NCBI RefSeq assembly: GCF_000158095.2
Contig: NZ_CM011002.1
Coordinates: 1,379,228 to 1,443,227, forward strand
Source of the DNA: Roseibium alexandrii DFL-11
Lineage (GTDB): Bacteria > Pseudomonadota > Alphaproteobacteria > Rhizobiales > Stappiaceae
Direction of reading: 5' to 3'
DNA: 64,000 bases
Below, one piece after another: positions 60,457 through 64,000 of this stretch. Position 1 is the first letter of the stretch. Every line of letters starts with the position of its first letter. The position numbers were made by a program, and so were the translations under genes. A model generated the notes under the pieces. That model saw nothing but the letters and a program-made list of their open reading frames with translations, did not search any database and was not told the DNA's origin.

Positions 60457-61632
60457 TTATCGTGTTTTAACGGATTCAATCAGTTGACGAATACCGGTCT
60501 TGAGGTTCTTCGCCCTCAAGATCAGCATTTCCAACTTCTGGACAGTCTCCCGCGCACCAACTTCGCCGTACCAGAAAAAATGGTTCCCGGGGACCCGTGC
60601 GTTTAGGGCTCCTGACGTGGCATAAGATATGCGGTCCATCAGGCTTTGCCATGCTGCCGGACTAATGTCTTCGGATTTGGACAGCGCTGGCAGTACCAGA
60701 TTGCGATAAAGATGCTGGACCTGATAGAGCCCCCAATTGCCCCGGTCGGTCAAAGCATGATCGTTGTCCAGCACCTTGTTGCCGGAAATCGTGACTACAA
60801 ACGGGAAGTCCGTCACTTTCAAGCCGCCGGTGTCGGCCAGTGACCACTCAAGATCTTCAACGAATTTTCCGTTTTCGAAGCGGGAGGCGATCATGATCGC
60901 ATTCAGCTCGACCGGGATGTCGCCCAAAACATCTGCTTCGAAGGTCGGCCATGGCATGATTTCGTGGCCGTTCATTTGGTCCTGTGCGACCACATATTTC
61001 TTGAACAAGTCATAGAACTGCGGCGCTTTCGACAATCCGTTTGGGGCCTTCGAAATCGCACCCGGTGCGGCCAGCAGAAGGGGGATCGGCGGCGTAGAGG
61101 CGATGGAAACGTAGTGGCTCATATCAAGACCTGCGGCTTGCGACGCCTCGTAGACCGATTGCGCAATCTGCCCACCAGCGCTCCAACCCAGTACGATCAC
61201 TTCGCCTGAAAGCTGATGTTGATCGACATAGTGTTTTGCAACAGCCGCGACCTGTTTGCCCCAATCCCGAATGGAAAAGGCTGGATAGACTTTTGAATAG
61301 ACCTTGTTGCCGGTTGGATATGAGGCTCCAAGGAAGGAATAGCCTTGCTCGTTAAGCCAGTGAGCCAAAAAATCCCTTTCGTTCCCGCCCGGATACCCGT
61401 AGGCGACCCGCGCAAGATGAAAGCCACCCGGCACAAAGATCACCAAGGGTTTTTCGGGATCTCCGGACTTGAAATAACTCAAAGCCTCGATCCCATTGGT
61501 TAGAAGCATTTCTTCGCCGGGAAAGAGTTGCGATTGATCGGGGGCAATCTCCACGGTCCAGGTGTCGCTGGATTGAGCAGAGGAGGTGACAAACAGAACG
61601 AGAAACCCGCACAGAATTCCAAACGCTTTCAT
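60457..61632 (-). CDS. Secreted alpha/beta hydrolase
   Basis: The ATG at 61632 (MKAFGILCGFLVLFVTSSAQ) gives a signal peptide and 391 residues; a longer frame upstream has no signal and is rejected. The nucleophile elbow is LGWSAGGQIAQSVY. An FVPGGFHLARVAYGYPGG segment replaces the usual HGG oxyanion motif. The possible acid and His are DNDHAL and ARVPGNHFFWYG. The substrate is unknown. It lies 90 bp after the small membrane gene and could belong to the same unit. Confidence 0.75.
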   Translation of the reverse strand: MKAFGILCGFLVLFVTSSAQSSDTWTVEIAPDQSQLFPGEEMLLTNGIEALSYFKSGDPEKPLVIFVPGGFHLARVAYGYPGGNERDFLAHWLNEQGYSFLGASYPTGNKVYSKVYPAFSIRDWGKQVAAVAKHYVDQHQLSGEVIVLGWSAGGQIAQSVYEASQAAGLDMSHYVSIASTPPIPLLLAAPGAISKAPNGLSKAPQFYDLFKKYVVAQDQMNGHEIMPWPTFEADVLGDIPVELNAIMIASRFENGKFVEDLEWSLADTGGLKVTDFPFVVTISGNKVLDNDHALTDRGNWGLYQVQHLYRNLVLPALSKSEDISPAAWQSLMDRISYATSGALNARVPGNHFFWYGEVGARETVQKLEMLILRAKNLKTGIRQLIESVKTR

Positions 61633-61722
61633 TTTGGTTCTTCCCGCTTTCAGAGTTGCGTTTTCACCTGAAGCATGAGGCCGCGCGCAGCCCCAGCCAA
61701 CCAAGGCCTCTTTTCCATCAGC

Positions 61723-61971
61723 CTAAGTTTTTCTTCCCCCAATCCGGGCCACGATGAAACCGATAATCCTGTCGGCGAATGTCAGTGCAACAAATACGGC
61801 CAGTAGCCCCACAAAAAACCGCATGTCTGTCAGAAGGGTTCCTCTGGCATAGGTGCGGGCACCAATGTTTGCGTAGATCCAAGTGTAATAAGCTGCAGCA
61901 GTTACAGCGCCGGTTAGAACCAGAGCAATCACGATCGTTTGTACAGCCGGACGATTGGAATTGTCGCTCAT
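61723..61971 (-). CDS. Small two-span membrane protein
   Basis: No named family was recognised. The 82-residue protein has two hydrophobic helices (about 12-33 and 50-75) separated by the ARTYARGTLLTDMRF loop. The start overlaps the stop of the upstream gene (ATGA), linking it to the redox unit. Confidence 0.65.
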   Translation of the reverse strand: MSDNSNRPAVQTIVIALVLTGAVTAAAYYTWIYANIGARTYARGTLLTDMRFFVGLLAVFVALTFADRIIGFIVARIGGRKT

Positions 61972-62729
61972 TTCAAGATCCTCGCCGTTGAAAGATCTGC
62001 CTTGAAAACCAACAGATCGTCCAGACGTTCGACGTCGCCTTCCACTTCGATGTAAAGCGCAAGCAGACCCTGGATCTCATCGCCCAAGAGATTGCCGTCC
62101 TTGTCTGCCATCAGGAAAAAACTGCGGCCCTCGACCGGACCGGTAGAGACAAAGACCGGCGGGATACCTCCGGTGATGCAGAGATCAGCACAGGCCTTGT
62201 GGGCAAGCCCCTGCCCCGGCCGCATGGCACCGGCATAGCATTTGCCGTCGCAGATCTCTCCGGCGAGTTTCCAGCGCCCCAATGGCACGGCGTCGCTTGG
62301 AGTGAAGTTGCCCGCGCCATCTTCCGTTGCCTCCACGTTGCCGACCTGGATCATGGTGAGATCACCCCGGTTGACAGGAACGCCGCGCAAGGTGACCGGC
62401 GTCCCTGCATTTGCTTCCGCTTGACCGAATACGCCGCGTTTTCCCTGACCGGACAGCATATAGGTCCGCGGTCCGCTCTCCTCGTCGCCAGGCACCCGGA
62501 ATACCGGATAGGGCCTCAGTTCCAGCATTCCGGCCTGTTCAAAGCGGTTCCCCCATTGAAATCCGCCATTGCCCGGATCGTTCTGCGTTGAGGAAAGTGC
62601 CAGGGCGGCCAGCCCCATGCCACCCACAAAACAAAGCGAAAAGACCAGTGCGAACACGGCTAGCGGTTTTGGAACGGCGTTCAGATAGCCAACGAAAAAA
62701 GGCGCATCCTTGGTTTGTTTCCAGCTCAT
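61968..62729 (-). CDS. Membrane-anchored hypothetical protein in redox unit
   Basis: The family was not recognised. The 253-residue protein has one N-terminal membrane helix (PLAVFALVFSLCFVGGMGLA, about 21-42) and a periplasmic domain with repeated beta segments. Three Cys lie close together at ICDGKCYAGAMR and KACADLCITGG, possibly a disulfide or metal site. ATGA overlaps on both sides show coupling with the Rieske gene and the small membrane gene. Confidence 0.65.
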   Translation of the reverse strand: MSWKQTKDAPFFVGYLNAVPKPLAVFALVFSLCFVGGMGLAALALSSTQNDPGNGGFQWGNRFEQAGMLELRPYPVFRVPGDEESGPRTYMLSGQGKRGVFGQAEANAGTPVTLRGVPVNRGDLTMIQVGNVEATEDGAGNFTPSDAVPLGRWKLAGEICDGKCYAGAMRPGQGLAHKACADLCITGGIPPVFVSTGPVEGRSFFLMADKDGNLLGDEIQGLLALYIEVEGDVERLDDLLVFKADLSTARILK

Positions 62730-63793
62730 GCGCCCTCTCCCAGTCTGACCGGTTCAACATGAGTTCCGGGCGGTAAGGCCTTCGGATCCAAGAGCACCGT
62801 TGATCCAATCAATTTCAGCCGGTAGGTCGAAATCTTCTCGGTAAATGGTTCCGGAGCGCGCCCGTCAGCGAGGTTGTACTGATACCCATGCCACGGGCAG
62901 GTAATGCAGCCCCACAGGACCTTTCCCTCCCCGAGCGGCCCGTTCTGGTGAGCACAGGCATTGGTGATCGCCGACAGCTTGCCGTCATACTTGAAGATAG
63001 CAACACGCTCGTCGTCATCCAGCGTCACCACCTTGGCGCAATCCTCATCGATCTCATCTACTTCGCCGGCAACGACCCAGCCTGCGTTCTGCAGCGAGGC
63101 CTTGGCCGTTGCCTCGCCACGCTCGCGCGCTGCTTCCATCCGCCCGGTCGCAAAGTGGAGACCGCAAACCAGCACAACGCTCGCCGTGACCAGACTTGTC
63201 AGTATCGGATCCCCGGGGCCTTGAAGCGCGCCCAGCGCCACATGCAGCACGACAAAAGCGTACGCGATATAAATCGACATGTGCAGCGCTTTCCACAGTG
63301 GGGCTCCGAGAAAGCTCAGCCAGAAATCGTGGCTGGTGGCGGCGAGAACGAACAAGATCAGCAGCGCCCCAATGCCCAGCGCCTCGAAGGGAAAGCCGAG
63401 GATCTGGCCGTAACTGGTGTTGGACGACAGCAACGCGACGTATTTGTCCGTTGGCGAGAAATTATAATACCAACCAAGCACATAATTGGCATGGACAGCG
63501 GCAATCCCTGCTGTCAGCACACCGAAGTGCCGCCGATTATAAAGAAGCGGCAGGAAGCGCCGATCGAGCCGGGCGAGCGGTCCGATACACAGGATGACGG
63601 TGAGCATCAAGAACGCGCAGCTGCCAAAGGCGCGCATGCGCAACGTCGCCCCGTCAATCGGTTTGGTGACATCCTCAAATGCCGGGGCATAGCGGATAAA
63701 GACGTAAAGGTAGAGAGCGACCGCGATCAGCAGAACGGCGTCATAAACCAGCTTGTTCCTGTTCCAAAGAACCGGGGTGTATTGAACACTCAT
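62726..63793 (-). CDS. Ferric-reductase-like membrane protein fused to a Rieske [2Fe-2S] domain
   Basis: The ATG at 63793 (MSVQYTPVLWNRNKLVYDAV) follows GGGGAGGGG and overlaps the upstream stop. Of 355 residues, the first 240 or so form about six membrane spans with His residues (YNRRHFGVLTAGIAAVHANY, SIYIAYAFVVLHVALG) typical of ferric-reductase/cytochrome b-type heme proteins. The C-terminal Rieske domain has CAHQNG and CPWHGYQYNL, with both Cys-x-His pairs. The fusion suggests electron transfer from a quinol or heme to a soluble partner. The neighbours are small membrane proteins of unknown role. Confidence 0.87.
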   Translation of the reverse strand: MSVQYTPVLWNRNKLVYDAVLLIAVALYLYVFIRYAPAFEDVTKPIDGATLRMRAFGSCAFLMLTVILCIGPLARLDRRFLPLLYNRRHFGVLTAGIAAVHANYVLGWYYNFSPTDKYVALLSSNTSYGQILGFPFEALGIGALLILFVLAATSHDFWLSFLGAPLWKALHMSIYIAYAFVVLHVALGALQGPGDPILTSLVTASVVLVCGLHFATGRMEAARERGEATAKASLQNAGWVVAGEVDEIDEDCAKVVTLDDDERVAIFKYDGKLSAITNACAHQNGPLGEGKVLWGCITCPWHGYQYNLADGRAPEPFTEKISTYRLKLIGSTVLLDPKALPPGTHVEPVRLGEGA

Positions 63794-63963
63794 TGGTTCC
63801 CCTCCCCGGTTGCCGCCGCATTTGCGGGCGCTTCTATCAGGATTGCCGGCCGATCCGCTGGCGGGGTTTGCCGCAAGGCAAGAACGGTGAAGAAAGCCAG
63901 AGGCAGTGCGATACCCAGCACTGTCCAAATCCGGGCGTGAGCGGTTCGGTGGGCCCGTTTCAT
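63790..63963 (-). CDS. Small single-span membrane protein (57 aa)
   Basis: A short gene between overlapping neighbours: the ATG at 63963 overlaps a probable upstream stop (ATGA), and its own stop overlaps the Rieske start. The protein has one hydrophobic helix (WTVLGIALPLAFFTVLAL) and a Pro/Ala-rich tail. Coupling on both sides supports it as real. Confidence 0.6.
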   Translation of the reverse strand: MKRAHRTAHARIWTVLGIALPLAFFTVLALRQTPPADRPAILIEAPANAAATGEGNQ

Positions 63964-64000
63964 GGTTTGTGCCCCTTCGTTCTTTCCAGAACCGCCCAGC
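63960..64000 (-). CDS. 3' end of an upstream gene at window edge
   Basis: Only the last 13 codons are visible, ending LERTKGHKP and a TGA that overlaps the next start by 4 bp. This is inferred from the overlap pattern shared by the whole unit. The product cannot be named. Confidence 0.35.
   Translation of the reverse strand, partial: WAVLERTKGHKP

Overview
The window comes from an alphaproteobacterium. Its flagellar gene order (flgB-flgC-fliE-flgG-flgA-flgI, motE-flgH-fliL-fliP, motB-motC-fliK, and flaF/flbT after flgL) is the rhizobial one, and MotC/MotE are known mainly from that group. A marine Stappia/Labrenzia/Roseibium-type bacterium would fit, but the genus is inference. No rRNA, tRNA, insertion sequence or CRISPR array was seen.

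Region 1 (1-22.2 kb, all on the minus strand) is a flagellar block of about five transcription units: flgB to flgI; motE to fliP; a single flagellin; fliF, a FliH-like gene, motB, motC, fliK and a lytic transglycosylase; and flgE to fliQ, followed by flhA, which runs off the left edge. Several units end in clear hairpin terminators. A 15-bp dyad (coding strand AGCYTCGCRCAAGCT) lies 46-54 bp before five first genes and 137 bp before the flagellin. It is probably the shared flagellar control element.

Region 2 (22.3-38.6 kb) is mostly catabolism: a secreted proline-rich protein, a PilZ protein, an alpha/beta hydrolase, an acyl-CoA ligase coupled to a PPC/DUF296 protein, an aldehyde dehydrogenase with an enolase-superfamily enzyme, a divergent MocR regulator, a polyamine-type ABC transporter, a GMC oxidoreductase and a DAO-type FAD oxidase. 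Repeated ATTGGACT boxes on both sides of mocR suggest it controls the enzymes and the transporter.

Region 3 (38.7-59.3 kb) is the most interesting part. It looks like an alginate-type exopolysaccharide system: Alg44-like and Alg8-like synthase parts, an SGNH protein and an AlgI-like MBOAT for acetylation, a Sel1-repeat scaffold, a secreted 634-residue protein of unknown function, GDP-mannose dehydrogenase (AlgD-like), an RTX/DUF4114 secreted protein, and a HAD-like plus Nudix pair. Inside it sit a hybrid histidine kinase with a periplasmic CxxCH (heme-type) sensor and an NtrC-family activator with an intact GAFTGA motif. Five sigma-54 (-24/-12) promoters can be read directly in front of the RTX gene, alg44, the SGNH gene, algD and the HAD gene. 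This suggests that one heme-sensing two-component system switches the whole set through RpoN. No outer-membrane porin, epimerase, lyase or GDP-mannose synthesis gene is present in the window.

Region 4 (59.5-64 kb, minus strand) holds an orphan periplasmic binding protein, a secreted alpha/beta hydrolase, and a chain of start/stop-overlapping genes around a membrane ferric-reductase-like protein fused to a Rieske domain, running off the right edge.
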